NCBI GenBank assembly: GCA_046348365.1
Contig: JAXMEL010000003.1
Location: 1 to 64,000 of the forward strand
Reading direction: 5' to 3'
Length of the DNA: 64,000 bases
From: JAEUPI01 sp046348365
Lineage (GTDB): Bacteria; Pseudomonadota; Gammaproteobacteria; Burkholderiales; Burkholderiaceae_C
Shown here: positions 35,584 through 44,769 of the stretch, piece after piece
Layout of the letters: the number at the start of each line of letters is the position of its first letter
Numbering within the stretch: the stretch's first letter is position 1
Made by a program: the position numbers and the translations under genes
The notes under the pieces: generated by a model
The model's database searches: none
Seen by the model: only the letters and a program-made list of their open reading frames with translations
Told to the model about the DNA's origin: nothing

Positions 35584-36257
35584 AGCTCCTTCAGGCGGCT
35601 GCGCGCGGTCGCGGCCTGCGGCGCCGCGGTCGCTGCGACGCGCTCGTACCACTGCCGCGCCTGCGCGGGCTCGCGATCGTCGGCCGCGAGTTCCCCCGCG
35701 CGCAGCCACACCGCAGCGCGAAAGCCCAGCGGTGCGGCGTCGAACAGCGGGCTCGCCAGCACAGCGGCGAGCAGCTGGCGGCCACGCTCGTTGCGGTTGA
35801 AGAACACCGGCAGCCGCAGAAAGGTGTTGGCGGCGACGAAGCGCGTCTCCAGCGCCACCGGCACGCCGCGGTGCGCCGGCGCGTCGTGCGCCGGCGTCAG
35901 CTGCGCGAGCGCCTTGTCGAGCAGCGCCAATCCATCCTCGGCGTGGCTGATCTTGCGCCACGGCAGCACAGTCGTTGTCGCGCGCATCGCGGTGGCGGCG
36001 CCGAGGTAGGCGCGCAGCACCGGGTCGCCCGGCTGCTGGGCGACGAGCTGCTCGAACTGCTCGACGGCAGCGTCGATCGCCGCCGTCTGCCCGGGCGCGG
36101 CCTGCTGCATGCGGGCGAACGCCGACTCGAAGGTGACGCCGGTGGCAGTCTGCGCGAACGCCGGCGGCTGCCAGGCAAGCAGCGCACTGCCGGCGCCGGC
36201 GACGAGCATCGTCGCCAGCACGATCGCGGTGCGGCGGCGGGTGATGGATGACCTCAT
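35580..36257 (-). CDS. Exported TPR-like protein of the ABC export module
   Basis: 225 residues. A signal sequence or membrane anchor lies at about 10-36 (RRTAIVLATMLVAGAGSALLAW...AFAQ). The mature part is helical with TPR-like spacing: FEQLVAQQPGDPVLRAYLGAA, ISHAEDGLALLDKALAQL and ARQWYERVAATA. The ATG at 36257 has AAGGAG 8 nt upstream; a farther ATG at 36293 is less likely. It is the first gene of the module. I infer a periplasmic scaffolding role, with no named family. Confidence 0.7.
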   Translation of the reverse strand: MRSSITRRRTAIVLATMLVAGAGSALLAWQPPAFAQTATGVTFESAFARMQQAAPGQTAAIDAAVEQFEQLVAQQPGDPVLRAYLGAATAMRATTTVLPWRKISHAEDGLALLDKALAQLTPAHDAPAHRGVPVALETRFVAANTFLRLPVFFNRNERGRQLLAAVLASPLFDAAPLGFRAAVWLRAGELAADDREPAQARQWYERVAATAAPQAATARSRLKEL

Positions 36258-36501
36258 GACGCGCTCCTTGCGGTTGGTTGAGAGTGGGCGCATCGTGGCA
36301 AGACCACGCGCCGGACGCAGCTGCGATGCGACGAAACGGCGCTGAGCGTCGGCAAGCGGTGCCGGCGCTCGCGAACGGCCGTGACCCGGGGTACGGCTCT
36401 GATCGCCGTCAGCTGTTCGACGCGTCCCCGGGGAATCCCCGTACCGTGAGGCCCGGCGCCGCCACCCACAATGCCGGTCGACCTATGAGGAGGCCATCGC
36501 C
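36258..36501. other. Divergent intergenic region, TPR gene and dctP
   Basis: 244 bp without a gene. It must contain promoters for both directions. I see no confident -10/-35 pair; the GAGGAGG ribosome site for dctP lies at its right end. Confidence 0.4.
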
Positions 36502-37521
36502 GTGCACTTCGTTTCCCGAACCCTCGTCGCCTGCGCCGCCGCGCTGGTATGCGCCGCCGCGTCGGCGCAAGACAAACCCGTGACGCTCAAGCTCTCGAGC
36601 TGGGTGCCGGCGCAGCACGCGCTGAACCCGGCTCTGCAGGCCTGGGGCGAGAGCATCAAGAAGGCCTCGGGCGGCTCGATCAGCTCGACGCTGTTTCCGG
36701 GCGAGCAGCTCGGCAAGGCCTTCGATCACTACGACATGGCGCGCGACGGCATCACCGACTTCGCGTACGTGAACCCGGGCTACCAGCCGGGGCGCTTTCC
36801 GATCTTCGCCGCGTCGTCGCTGCCGTTCCAGGCCGCCAACGCCAAGGGCGGCAGCGCGGCCATCGATGCCTGGTACCGCCCCTACGCGGCCAAGGAGATG
36901 AAGGACGTGCAGTTCTGCTTCGCCTTCGTGCACGACCCCGGCAGCCTGCATTCGCGCAAGAAGATCACGCTGCCCGGCGAGATCAAGGGCATGAAGGTGC
37001 GGCCGGCCACCAGCACGATCGGCCAGATGGTCACCACGCTGGGCGGCACCAACGTGCAGAGCTCGGCGCCCGAGGCGCGCGACATGCTCGAGCGCGGCGT
37101 CGCCGACGCGATCACCTTCCCGTGGGGTTCGCTGATGCTGTTCGGCATCGACAAGGTGGTGACGCACCACATCGACGTGCCGCTGTACGTGACGCCGTTC
37201 GTCTGGGTGATGAACAAGGACAAGTACGCTGCGCTGTCGCCGGCGCAGAAGAAGGTGGTCGACGAGCACTGCACCACCGAGTGGGCCGAGAAGGTCGGCA
37301 GCGCGTGGGCCGATTTCGAGTCGGCCGGCCGCACCAAGATCGCCGCCATGGCCGGCCACGAGATGACCAAGCTGACGCCCGAGCAGCTCGACGCCTGGCG
37401 CAAGGCGGTGGCGCCGGTGACCGAGCAGTGGGCCGAGAGCGCCAAGAAGGTCGGCGCCGATCCGAAGCAGGTGCTCGACAGCCTGCACCAGAGTCTGCAG
37501 AAGTACAAGTCGGCGCTGTGA
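36502..37521 (+). CDS. dctP: TRAP transporter substrate-binding protein DctP
   Basis: 339-residue periplasmic receptor. Signal peptide about residues 1-22 (HFVSRTLVACAAALVCAAASA). Family features are TLKLSSWVPAQHALNPA at the mature start, GMKVRPATSTIGQM with the carboxylate-binding arginine, and the second-lobe VTPFVWVMNKDKY. It starts with GTG at 36502, preceded by a strong GAGGAGG. It binds an organic acid for the sodium-coupled DctQM permease downstream. The ligand is not predictable. Confidence 0.92.
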   Translation: MHFVSRTLVACAAALVCAAASAQDKPVTLKLSSWVPAQHALNPALQAWGESIKKASGGSISSTLFPGEQLGKAFDHYDMARDGITDFAYVNPGYQPGRFPIFAASSLPFQAANAKGGSAAIDAWYRPYAAKEMKDVQFCFAFVHDPGSLHSRKKITLPGEIKGMKVRPATSTIGQMVTTLGGTNVQSSAPEARDMLERGVADAITFPWGSLMLFGIDKVVTHHIDVPLYVTPFVWVMNKDKYAALSPAQKKVVDEHCTTEWAEKVGSAWADFESAGRTKIAAMAGHEMTKLTPEQLDAWRKAVAPVTEQWAESAKKVGADPKQVLDSLHQSLQKYKSAL

Positions 37522-37539
37522 CGGTCACCGTGACGGTCA
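37518..37539 (+). repeat. Two 10-bp direct repeats between dctP and dctQ
   Basis: GTGACGGTCA occurs at 37518-37527, including the dctP stop codon, and again at 37530-37539. It may be a small slippage duplication in the 22-bp spacer. No function is evident. Confidence 0.5.
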
Positions 37540-37543
37540 TTCA

Positions 37544-38086
37544 GTGACCGCGCCGCGCACACAGAGCTTCCGCGAGCTGACGCTCGCGGACCGCATCATC
37601 CACGTCATCGAGTGGACGGCGGCCACCTTCGTCGGCATCGTCGCCGCCGACATCTTCATCTCGGTGCTGCTGCGCAAGTTCTTCTCCACCAGCATCCCCG
37701 ACAGCTACGACTTCGGCCGCCTGCTGCTGGGCGTGCTGATCTTCTGGGGCATCGCGGCGACGAGCTACCGCGGCGGCCACATCACGGTCGACCTGGTGTG
37801 GAGCAACGCCGGGCCGAAGATGAAACGCTTCATCGACGTGTTCGCCACGCTGGTGCTGCTGTTCGTGGTGATCGTGCAGACGATCATGCTGTTCGACAAG
37901 GTGCGCGGCACCTACAACGACAACGTGCTCACCTACGACTTGAACCTGCCCACCTGGCCGATGTTCGCGCTCGCCTGGGCCGGCGACGTGAGCGCCGTGG
38001 TGCTGATCGCCATCCGCGCCTGGCGGCTGGTGTTCCACCCCGAGCTGCTGCACGACGAGCACGTGGATCAGCGCACGCAGGAATAG
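37544..38086 (+). CDS. dctQ: TRAP transporter small permease DctQ
   Basis: 180-residue membrane protein with four hydrophobic helices (about 18-40, 58-75, 98-118 and 140-160), the DctQ layout. RGGHITVDLVW in the middle is the family motif. It starts with GTG at 37544, in a spacer containing a 10-bp direct repeat, and ends 6 bp before dctM. It stabilises the large permease. Confidence 0.9.
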   Translation: MTAPRTQSFRELTLADRIIHVIEWTAATFVGIVAADIFISVLLRKFFSTSIPDSYDFGRLLLGVLIFWGIAATSYRGGHITVDLVWSNAGPKMKRFIDVFATLVLLFVVIVQTIMLFDKVRGTYNDNVLTYDLNLPTWPMFALAWAGDVSAVVLIAIRAWRLVFHPELLHDEHVDQRTQE

Positions 38087-38092
38087 CCGCCG

Positions 38093-39391
38093 ATGAACAC
38101 CGACCTCGTCGCCGTCGGCGGCTTCGTGATCCTGTTCGTGCTGATGCTGCTGCGCGTGCCGGTGGGCATGGCGATGGGGCTGGTGGGCGTGAGCGGCTAT
38201 GCGCTGATCGCCGGCGGCGCGCCGGCGCTCAAGCTGATCGGCCAGACCTCGATGCGCACCGTCACCGACTACACCTTCGGCGTGATCCCGATGTTCATGC
38301 TGATGGGCGCGTTCGTGTCGGTCTCCGGCGTCAGCAAGGAGCTGTTCCGCGCCGCGAACGCGATGGTCGGCCACCTGCGCGGCGGCCTCGGCATGGCCAC
38401 CGTGCTCGCCTGCGGCGGCTTCGCGGCGATCTGCGGCTCGTCGGTGGCCACGGCAGCCACGTTCTCGACCGTGGCCTATCCCGAGATGCGGCGCTACGGT
38501 TACCCGCAGAGCTTTTCCACCGGCGTCATCGCCGCCGGCGGCACGCTCGGCGCGATGCTGCCGCCGTCGACCGTGCTCGCGGTCTACGCGGTGATCACGC
38601 AGCAAGACATCGGCAAGCTCTTCATGGCCGGCGTGCTGCCGGGGCTGCTGGCGATGACGATGTACGTGCTGACCATCGGCGCGATCGTGCTCGTGAGGCC
38701 GAAGATGCTGCCCGCCGGTGCGCCGCGGCCATGGCGCGAGCGCATCGTCGCGCTCAAAGACGTGTGGCCTTCGCTGGTGCTGTTCGCGTTCGTGATCGGC
38801 GGCCTGTACGGCGGCTTCTTCACGCCCACCGAGGCCGGCGGCGTGGGCGCCGGCGGCGCCTTTCTGCTCGGCGTGCTGCGCCGCAAGCTCGACCGCGACG
38901 GCATCCGCACCGCGCTGCTGCAGGCCACGCGCACCGCGGCGGCGGTGTTCACGGTGCTGATCGGCGCGCTGCTGTTCGGCTACTTCCTCACCATCACGCA
39001 GACGCCGCAGAAGCTCACCGAATTCCTCACCGGCCTGGGCATCGGCCGCTACGGCGTGCTGGCGCTGATCATGGTCATGTACCTGCTGCTCGGCTGCCTG
39101 ATGGACGCGATGGCGATGATCATCCTCACGGTGCCGATCATCTTCCCGGTGATCACGCAGCTCGGGTTCGATCCGATCTGGTTCGGCGTCATCATCGTGA
39201 TGACGGTCGAGCTGGGGCTGATCCACCCGCCGGTGGGCATGAACGTGTTCGTGATCAAGAGCGTGGTGCAGGACGTGAGCTTCACCACCATCTTCAAGGG
39301 CGTGATCCCGTTCGTGCTGACCGACATCCTGCGGCTGGTGATCCTGATCGCCTTCCCGATGATCGCGCTGTGGCTGCCCGGCCGCATGTAG
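38093..39391 (+). CDS. dctM: TRAP transporter large permease DctM
   Basis: 432-residue large permease with about 12 hydrophobic segments. Typical DctM sequences include FVLMLLRVPVGMAMGLVG, CGGFAAICGSSVATAATF, GVIAAGGTLGAMLPPSTVLAVYA and GLIHPPVGMNVFVI. It completes dctPQM and imports a carboxylate with sodium. The following 197 bp (39392-39588) show no gene. Confidence 0.95.
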   Translation: MNTDLVAVGGFVILFVLMLLRVPVGMAMGLVGVSGYALIAGGAPALKLIGQTSMRTVTDYTFGVIPMFMLMGAFVSVSGVSKELFRAANAMVGHLRGGLGMATVLACGGFAAICGSSVATAATFSTVAYPEMRRYGYPQSFSTGVIAAGGTLGAMLPPSTVLAVYAVITQQDIGKLFMAGVLPGLLAMTMYVLTIGAIVLVRPKMLPAGAPRPWRERIVALKDVWPSLVLFAFVIGGLYGGFFTPTEAGGVGAGGAFLLGVLRRKLDRDGIRTALLQATRTAAAVFTVLIGALLFGYFLTITQTPQKLTEFLTGLGIGRYGVLALIMVMYLLLGCLMDAMAMIILTVPIIFPVITQLGFDPIWFGVIIVMTVELGLIHPPVGMNVFVIKSVVQDVSFTTIFKGVIPFVLTDILRLVILIAFPMIALWLPGRM

Positions 39392-39588
39392 CGCGGCGCA
39401 GCACAGAACCGATACCGCACCGGCGGCCGGGGGTGTTCCGCCATCCGGCAAGAACCCTAGGCAAATCAATCACTTAGGCGCGCCGCCGTGGCCGTTACAC
39501 GGGCATTCAGCCTCGGGGGCGACCGCAGCCGCGGCGCCTGCCATGATGGCCCCGGAACCTCGCTCTTCCGGCCGCGGTCGGATGCCTC

Positions 39589-40359
39589 ATGAATGCCGTC
39601 GTCGGCGCCGTCAGCGCCGTTTTCCATCCGCTGCGTCGAGCCCATGCCGAGCGCCTGCCGTTCAGGGTGGAGCTCGGCCCGTACAAGCTCGCGGTGGAGA
39701 TGCGCGAGCCGGCGCGGCTGCTCGACCGGCGCCGCCGCTCGTGCATCAACATCGAGGAGCACCGCATCGAGCTGCGCCACGACCTCGACGGCCTGGAGCT
39801 GGCGCAGACCTTCTTCCACGTGCTGGTGCGGCTCAGCCATTTCACCCGCGGCTGCCAGCAGGGCTGCGTGGAGGAGGCCTACACGCACAGCCTGGCCACC
39901 GGCCTGGTGGAGTTCGCGCAGCGCAACCCGCGCGCCTGGGTCTGGTTCAACCTGCTGCTCAACGAGCACCTGCCCTACGACGCGCACTACGACCTCGCCG
40001 TGTGCGGCGCGGTGCCGGTGCCGCCGCCGATGCCCACGCGCGTGCGGGTGGCCGGCCGCCACGTGCCGGTGCGCAAGCTCAACCGCACGCAGGCCGGCAG
40101 CGCCTTCGGCTGGTACGACTTCGGCCGCCGCGAGGTGCAGCTGTTCGAGGGCCTCACCGGCGCCAACGTGGCGATCGTCGCGGTGCACGAGATCACGCAT
40201 GCGCTGCACCATGCGCACGGCCTGCGCATGCGCGACCGCGAGCGCAGCTACATCCAGGCGCAGCACAAGGGCTGGGTCGAGATCATGAACCGCGATCCGA
40301 TCACCTGGCGCTGGCTGGCTTGGGCGATGAGCTTCCCGCACAAGGCGAGCGTGGCCTGA
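39589..40359 (+). CDS. Uncharacterised protein with HEXXH zinc motif
   Basis: 256 residues, no signal peptide and no membrane segment. The clear feature is HEITHALHHAHG (about residues 205-216), a gluzincin-type HEXXH with extra histidines. A glutamate in KGWVEIMNRD, some 25 residues on, is a candidate third ligand. The N-terminal half has CQQGCVEEAYTH and a basic stretch LLDRRRRSC. I do not recognise the family. It could be a cytosolic metalloprotease or a metal-binding protein. It stands between dctM and a small membrane protein gene and appears monocistronic. Confidence 0.7.
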   Translation: MNAVVGAVSAVFHPLRRAHAERLPFRVELGPYKLAVEMREPARLLDRRRRSCINIEEHRIELRHDLDGLELAQTFFHVLVRLSHFTRGCQQGCVEEAYTHSLATGLVEFAQRNPRAWVWFNLLLNEHLPYDAHYDLAVCGAVPVPPPMPTRVRVAGRHVPVRKLNRTQAGSAFGWYDFGRREVQLFEGLTGANVAIVAVHEITHALHHAHGLRMRDRERSYIQAQHKGWVEIMNRDPITWRWLAWAMSFPHKASVA

Positions 40360-40444
40360 GCAGCTCACCCCAGCGCCCGGCGCGAGGCGCCGGCGGCGGT
40401 GTGCGACGATCGCGGCTTCGCCACGCCACCTTCGCCTGCCGCCC

Positions 40445-40915
40445 ATGCTCAAGAGCCTCGTCATCGGCATCGTCGTCCTGCTCGCGCTGGTTGCGGGCTA
40501 CATCGCCTTCGTGCTGAACTGGAGCTACTCCACCGGCGAGCGCGCCGGCTGGGTGCAGAAGCTCTCCAAGAAGGGCTGGGTCTGCAAGACCTGGGAGGGC
40601 GAACTGGCGCTGGTGTCGCTGCCGGGCAGCACGGCGGAGAAGTTCTTCTTCACCGTGCACGACGACAAGGTGGCCGAGAACATCAACCGCGTGATGGGCC
40701 GGCGCGTGAGCCTGCACTACGAGGAGAAGGTGGGCCTGCCCACCAGCTGCTTCGGCGAGACGCGCCACTTCGTGACGCGCGTGGTCGAGACACCCGACAT
40801 TCCGCTCGCGCCGGGCGTTGTGGTTCCTACCACGCCGCAGGGATCGGCCGGCCCGGCGCAGGCCGCGCCGGCCCCGCCGGCCCCGCCAGCGTCAGCGGCC
40901 TCCGCGGCGCGGTGA
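40445..40915 (+). CDS. Conserved hypothetical single-pass membrane protein
   Basis: 156 residues. An N-terminal membrane helix (about 3-26, KSLVIGIVVLLALVAGYIAF) is followed by a compact domain with two cysteines (KGWVCKTWEGELALVSLPG, GLPTSCFGETRHFVTRV) and a Pro/Ala-rich tail (from residue 130). The beginning is seen in many Burkholderiales proteins of unknown role. It is followed 19 bp later by the alpha/beta hydrolase gene, so cotranscription is likely. Confidence 0.75.
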   Translation: MLKSLVIGIVVLLALVAGYIAFVLNWSYSTGERAGWVQKLSKKGWVCKTWEGELALVSLPGSTAEKFFFTVHDDKVAENINRVMGRRVSLHYEEKVGLPTSCFGETRHFVTRVVETPDIPLAPGVVVPTTPQGSAGPAQAAPAPPAPPASAASAAR

Positions 40916-40934
40916 CGGCGCCGCGCGCGGCACG

Positions 40935-41816
40935 ATGAAGATCTCGGCCCGCGGCGTGCTGCTCGAGGTCGAGGACCACGGCAGCCCGGGCGGCGAGCCG
41001 CTGGTGCTGATCATGGGCCTGGGCATGCAGCTCGTGGCCTGGCCCGACGGCTTCGTGGAGCAGCTCGTGGCGCGAGGCTTTCGCGTCATCCGCTTCGACA
41101 ACCGCGACATCGGCCTCAGCCAGCGCTTCGACGAGCTGGGCGTGCCCAACCTGCCGCTGGTGGCCATGAAGGCCGCGCTCGGCCTGCCGGTGCATGCGCC
41201 CTACGCGATCGCCGACCTGGCCGACGACACCGCTGCGCTGATCGATGCGCTGGGGCTCGAATCGGCGCATGTGTGCGGCGCCTCGATGGGCGGCATGGTG
41301 GCGCAGCACCTCGCGGTGCGGCATGCGGCCAAGGTGCGCAGCCTCACGCTGATGATGACCACCAGCGGCGCGCGCCGGCTGCCGCAGCCGTCGATGCGGG
41401 TGCGCGCGGCGCTGATCGCGCGGCCCACGAGCTTCGACGTCGATGCCATCGTCGACCACTACGTGCGGCTGCTGCACGTGATCGGCAGCCCCGGCTACCC
41501 GGCCGACGAGCAGGAGCTGCGCATCCGGCTCGAGATCGCGGTGCGGCGCTCGTTTCGCCCGCGCGCGGTGGCGCGGCAGATCGCGGCGATTGCCGCCGAC
41601 GGTGATCGCTCGCGGCTGCTGGCGAACATCCGCGTGCCCACCGCGGTGCTGCACGGACAGGCCGATCCGCTGATCCCGGTGGCCGCGGCCCACGATCTGG
41701 CCGCCAAGATCGCCGGCGCGTCGCTCGAGCTCGTCGACGGCTGGGGCCACGACCTGCCCGAGGCGCTGTGGCCGCGCCATGTGGAGGCCATCGCCACGGT
41801 GGCCGGCCGCAGCTGA
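40935..41816 (+). CDS. Alpha/beta hydrolase
   Basis: 293-residue alpha/beta fold hydrolase. Nucleophile Ser117 sits in VCGASMGGM. The acid is probably in LHGQADPLIP and the histidine in DGWGHDLPE. FDNRDIGLSQ is typical of the aclacinomycin-methylesterase-like group. It has no signal peptide. The ATG at 40935 was chosen by family start; the longer frame includes the preceding tail. Substrate unknown. Confidence 0.88.
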   Translation: MKISARGVLLEVEDHGSPGGEPLVLIMGLGMQLVAWPDGFVEQLVARGFRVIRFDNRDIGLSQRFDELGVPNLPLVAMKAALGLPVHAPYAIADLADDTAALIDALGLESAHVCGASMGGMVAQHLAVRHAAKVRSLTLMMTTSGARRLPQPSMRVRAALIARPTSFDVDAIVDHYVRLLHVIGSPGYPADEQELRIRLEIAVRRSFRPRAVARQIAAIAADGDRSRLLANIRVPTAVLHGQADPLIPVAAAHDLAAKIAGASLELVDGWGHDLPEALWPRHVEAIATVAGRS

Positions 41817-41845
41817 ACACCACTGACTTCACCCGAGCATTCACG

Positions 41846-42877
41846 ATGTCTCTGCACCGCTTTCTCGGCACCGAGCTGCCGATCGTCCAGGCGCCGATGG
41901 CCGGCGTGCAGGACCATGCGCTCGCGGTCGCCGTCAGCCGCGCCGGCGGCCTGGGTTCGCTGCCGGCCGCGATGCTGAGCCCGGAAGCCTTGCGCAGCGA
42001 ACTCGCCGCGCTGCAGGCAGGTGCCGCCGGACGGCCGACCAATGTGAACTTCTTCTGCCACACGCCGCCGGTGCCCGATGCGGCGCGCGAAGCGGCGTGG
42101 CGCGAGCGGCTCGCACCCTGCTATGCCGAATACGGCATCGATGCAGCCGGCATTCCGGCGGGGCCGGGGCGGCGGCCGTTCGATGCCGAGGCGGCGGCGC
42201 TGCTCGCCGCGGTGAAGCCGCCGGTGGTGAGCTTTCATTTCGGCCTGCCCTCGGCCGAGCTGCTGGCCATCGTGCGCAGCTGGGGCGCGATCGTGCTGTC
42301 GTCGGCCACCACGGTGGCCGAGGCGCGCTGGCTCGAGGCGCACGGCGTGACTGCCGTGATCGCGCAGGGTGCCGAAGCCGGCGGCCACCGCGGCATGTTC
42401 CTGACCGACGACCTGCACACGCAGATCGGCACGCTGGCCCTCGTGCCGCAGATCGTGCGCGCGGTGCGCGTGCCGGTGATCGCGGCCGGCGGCATTGCCG
42501 ACGCACGCGGCGTGGCCGCCGCGCTCGCGCTCGGCGCTGCGGCGGTGCAGGTGGGCACGGCCTACCTGCTGTGCCCCGAGGCCACCACCTCGGCCGTGCA
42601 CCGCGCGGCGCTGGCGAGCGACGCGGCACGCGTGACGGCGCTCACCAACGTCTTCACCGGCCGGCCGGCGCGCGGCATCGTCAACCGCGCGATGCGCGAG
42701 TTAGGCCCCCTGAACCCTGCCGCACCGGCCTTTCCGCTGGCCACCGCGGCGATCGCGCCGCTGCGCGCCAATGCCGAGGCCCGCGGCAGCGGCGACTTCT
42801 CGCCGCTGTGGGCCGGGCAGAACACCAGCGGCTGCCGCAACGTGCCGGCCGCGCAGCTGACACGCGAGCTGGTGTGA
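41846..42877 (+). CDS. Nitronate monooxygenase-family flavoprotein
   Basis: 343-residue FMN-dependent TIM barrel of the 2-nitropropane dioxygenase group. LPIVQAPMAGV at the start, AQGAEAGGHRGMF with the flavin-side glycine-histidine motif, VIAAGGIADARGVAAALALGA and GTAYLLCPEA for phosphate binding are present. Members oxidise alkyl nitronates such as propionate-3-nitronate. It follows the hydrolase by 29 bp. The 3' side runs into palindromic repeat DNA. Confidence 0.9.
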   Translation: MSLHRFLGTELPIVQAPMAGVQDHALAVAVSRAGGLGSLPAAMLSPEALRSELAALQAGAAGRPTNVNFFCHTPPVPDAAREAAWRERLAPCYAEYGIDAAGIPAGPGRRPFDAEAAALLAAVKPPVVSFHFGLPSAELLAIVRSWGAIVLSSATTVAEARWLEAHGVTAVIAQGAEAGGHRGMFLTDDLHTQIGTLALVPQIVRAVRVPVIAAGGIADARGVAAALALGAAAVQVGTAYLLCPEATTSAVHRAALASDAARVTALTNVFTGRPARGIVNRAMRELGPLNPAAPAFPLATAAIAPLRANAEARGSGDFSPLWAGQNTSGCRNVPAAQLTRELV

Positions 42878-42906
42878 GGCTGCGTGATGCGCGGAGATTG
42901 CGCACG

Positions 42907-43228
42907 CTGCGCCGCGGCCGTGGGCCGTAGGGCCCGTACGCTCAAACTGCGGCGCAGATTCGCTCCCGGACCCCACAGCCCACGACCGCGGCGCAGCGAG
43001 TGCCACCGAGCTTTTCGACGAAGGGACATCGCACCGCTCGGTCGATCCGCGCGGCAGGGGGTGCCCGTTCGGGGCGATTTATGGGTCGGCGAGCAGCGCA
43101 GCGCAGTCCTCGCCGCAGGCGAGGACCGCTCCATCATGGGCCCCGGGCGGGTTCCCCCTGTCGCGCCGCGCAGTCTCCAGCGGGAAGCAGGTGCTTTCCA
43201 TGCGACCGAACGCGAATCAGTATCAATG
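42907..43228. repeat. Palindromic repeat region including dispersed repeat copy B
   Basis: The 345-bp gap between convergent genes holds no gene. A 19-bp inverted repeat with one mismatch pairs 42907-42925 with 42978-42996, possibly a terminator for the gene ending at 42877. A second palindrome pairs 43049-43075 with 43141-43168 (22 of 27) around the hairpin GTCCTCGCC-GCA-GGCGAGGAC at 43106-43126. 43089-43228 is the copy of the repeat at 72-206. The right end abuts the stop codon of the permease gene. Confidence 0.7.
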
Positions 43229-44695
43229 TGCCTCGGCGGTCTTCGCCGCCTCGATGGCGCCGGCGGTATCGCCCCTCGCGCCGTTGAAGAACAGGTTCAG
43301 CACCACCGCCGCCACCGACGTGAGCAGGATGCCCGAATCGAGCAGCGGGTGCAGGCTGCGCGCCATCTGCTGCATCCAGCGCGGCGCCACCAGCGGGATC
43401 AGCCCGAAGCCGATCGCCAGCGCCACGATGTAGAGGTTGTGGCGGTTGCCCTTGTAGTCGACCGTCGACAGGATGCGGATGCCGGTGGCCGCCACCATGC
43501 CGAACATCACCAGCCCCGCGCCGCCGAGCACGAACTGCGGGATCGCCTCGACGAAGGCCCCCATCTTCGGCAGCAACCCGAGCGCGATCATGATGATGCC
43601 GCCGGCGACGCAGACGAAGCGGCTGCGCACGCCGGTGACGCCGACCAGACCCACGTTCTGGCTGAAGCTGGTGTACGGGAAGGTGTTGAAGATGCCGCCG
43701 AGCAGCGTGCCCAGGCCGTCGGTGCGCAGCCCCGCGGCCAGGTCGGCCTGGTCGATCTTCTTGCCGGTGATGTCCGACAGCGCGAGGAACATGCCGGTCG
43801 ATTCGATCATCACCACGATCATCACCAGCACCATCGTCGCGATCATCACGCCGTCGAAGGTCGGCATGCCGAAGGCGAACGGCGTCACCACGTCGAACCA
43901 GTTCGCCTTGGCGACCTTGTCGAAGTTCATCTTGCCCATCGCCGCGGCGATGATGCAGCCGCCGATGATGCCCAGCAGCACCGAGATGTTGGCGATGAAG
44001 CCCTTCATGTACTTCACCAGCAGCAGGATGAACACCAGCACCACCGCCGCGATGGCCATGTTGTCGAGCGCGCCGTAGCTCGCGTTGTCGAGCATCGGGA
44101 TCGGCCCCAACTGCACCGGCGCCGACGCGGTGGCGGCCGCGGCCTTGGCCTTGTCGACCATCTCGACCAGCTTGGGTACGTCGGTGCGCTGTGCCAGGTT
44201 GGCCGGCCCGCCCATCGCCCAGCCGACGCCCACGCGCATCAGGCTGACGCCGATGATGGTGATGATGGTGCCGGTGACCACCGGCGGAAAGAATCGCAGC
44301 AGCTTGCTCACCAGCGGCGCGATGAGCATCGACACGATGCCCGCGCCGATGATGGCGCCGAAGATCGCGCGCGCACCGTCGACGCCGGGCATCGCATTGG
44401 CGAACGCCACCATCGGGCCGACGGCGGCGAAGGTCACGCCCATCATCACCGGCAGCCGGATGCCGAACCAGCGCGTGACGCCGAAGCTCTGGATCAGCGT
44501 CACCAGGCCGCAGCAGAACAGGTCGGCGCTGATCAGCATCGCCACCTGCTCGGGCGTGAGCTTGAGCGCGCGGCCGACGATCAGCGGCACCGCCACCGCG
44601 CCGGCATACATCACCAGCACGTGCTGGATGCCCAGCGCGGCCAGGCGGCCGGCGGGCAGCTTCTCGTCCACCGGGTGGACATCGGATCGCGTCAT
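43223..44695 (-). CDS. NCS2 family purine permease, probably urate/xanthine
   Basis: 490-residue nucleobase:cation symporter-2 protein with about 14 hydrophobic segments. The family signature QNVGLVGVTGVRSRF and the carboxylate in VVMIESTGMFLAL are present. The glycine after VT favours xanthine/urate over uracil carriers. The ATG at 44695 has AGGAG 8 nt upstream. It follows puuD by 74 bp in the same orientation, so urate is the best guess. Proton or sodium coupling is expected from the family. Confidence 0.9.
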   Translation of the reverse strand: MTRSDVHPVDEKLPAGRLAALGIQHVLVMYAGAVAVPLIVGRALKLTPEQVAMLISADLFCCGLVTLIQSFGVTRWFGIRLPVMMGVTFAAVGPMVAFANAMPGVDGARAIFGAIIGAGIVSMLIAPLVSKLLRFFPPVVTGTIITIIGVSLMRVGVGWAMGGPANLAQRTDVPKLVEMVDKAKAAAATASAPVQLGPIPMLDNASYGALDNMAIAAVVLVFILLLVKYMKGFIANISVLLGIIGGCIIAAAMGKMNFDKVAKANWFDVVTPFAFGMPTFDGVMIATMVLVMIVVMIESTGMFLALSDITGKKIDQADLAAGLRTDGLGTLLGGIFNTFPYTSFSQNVGLVGVTGVRSRFVCVAGGIIMIALGLLPKMGAFVEAIPQFVLGGAGLVMFGMVAATGIRILSTVDYKGNRHNLYIVALAIGFGLIPLVAPRWMQQMARSLHPLLDSGILLTSVAAVVLNLFFNGARGDTAGAIEAAKTAEAH

Positions 44696-44769
44696 GTCGG
44701 TCTCCTCGTCGTCGTGTTGTCGATCTGTGCGCGCCGGTCTTGCCGCCGGCTGCGCCACATGGAGCGCCC

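Noticed and set aside
33629..36257. MacAB-TolC type macrolide exporter
   Set aside because: The permease and ATPase are of that class, but no MacA-type periplasmic adaptor or TolC is present; a LolA-like protein and barrel are there instead.
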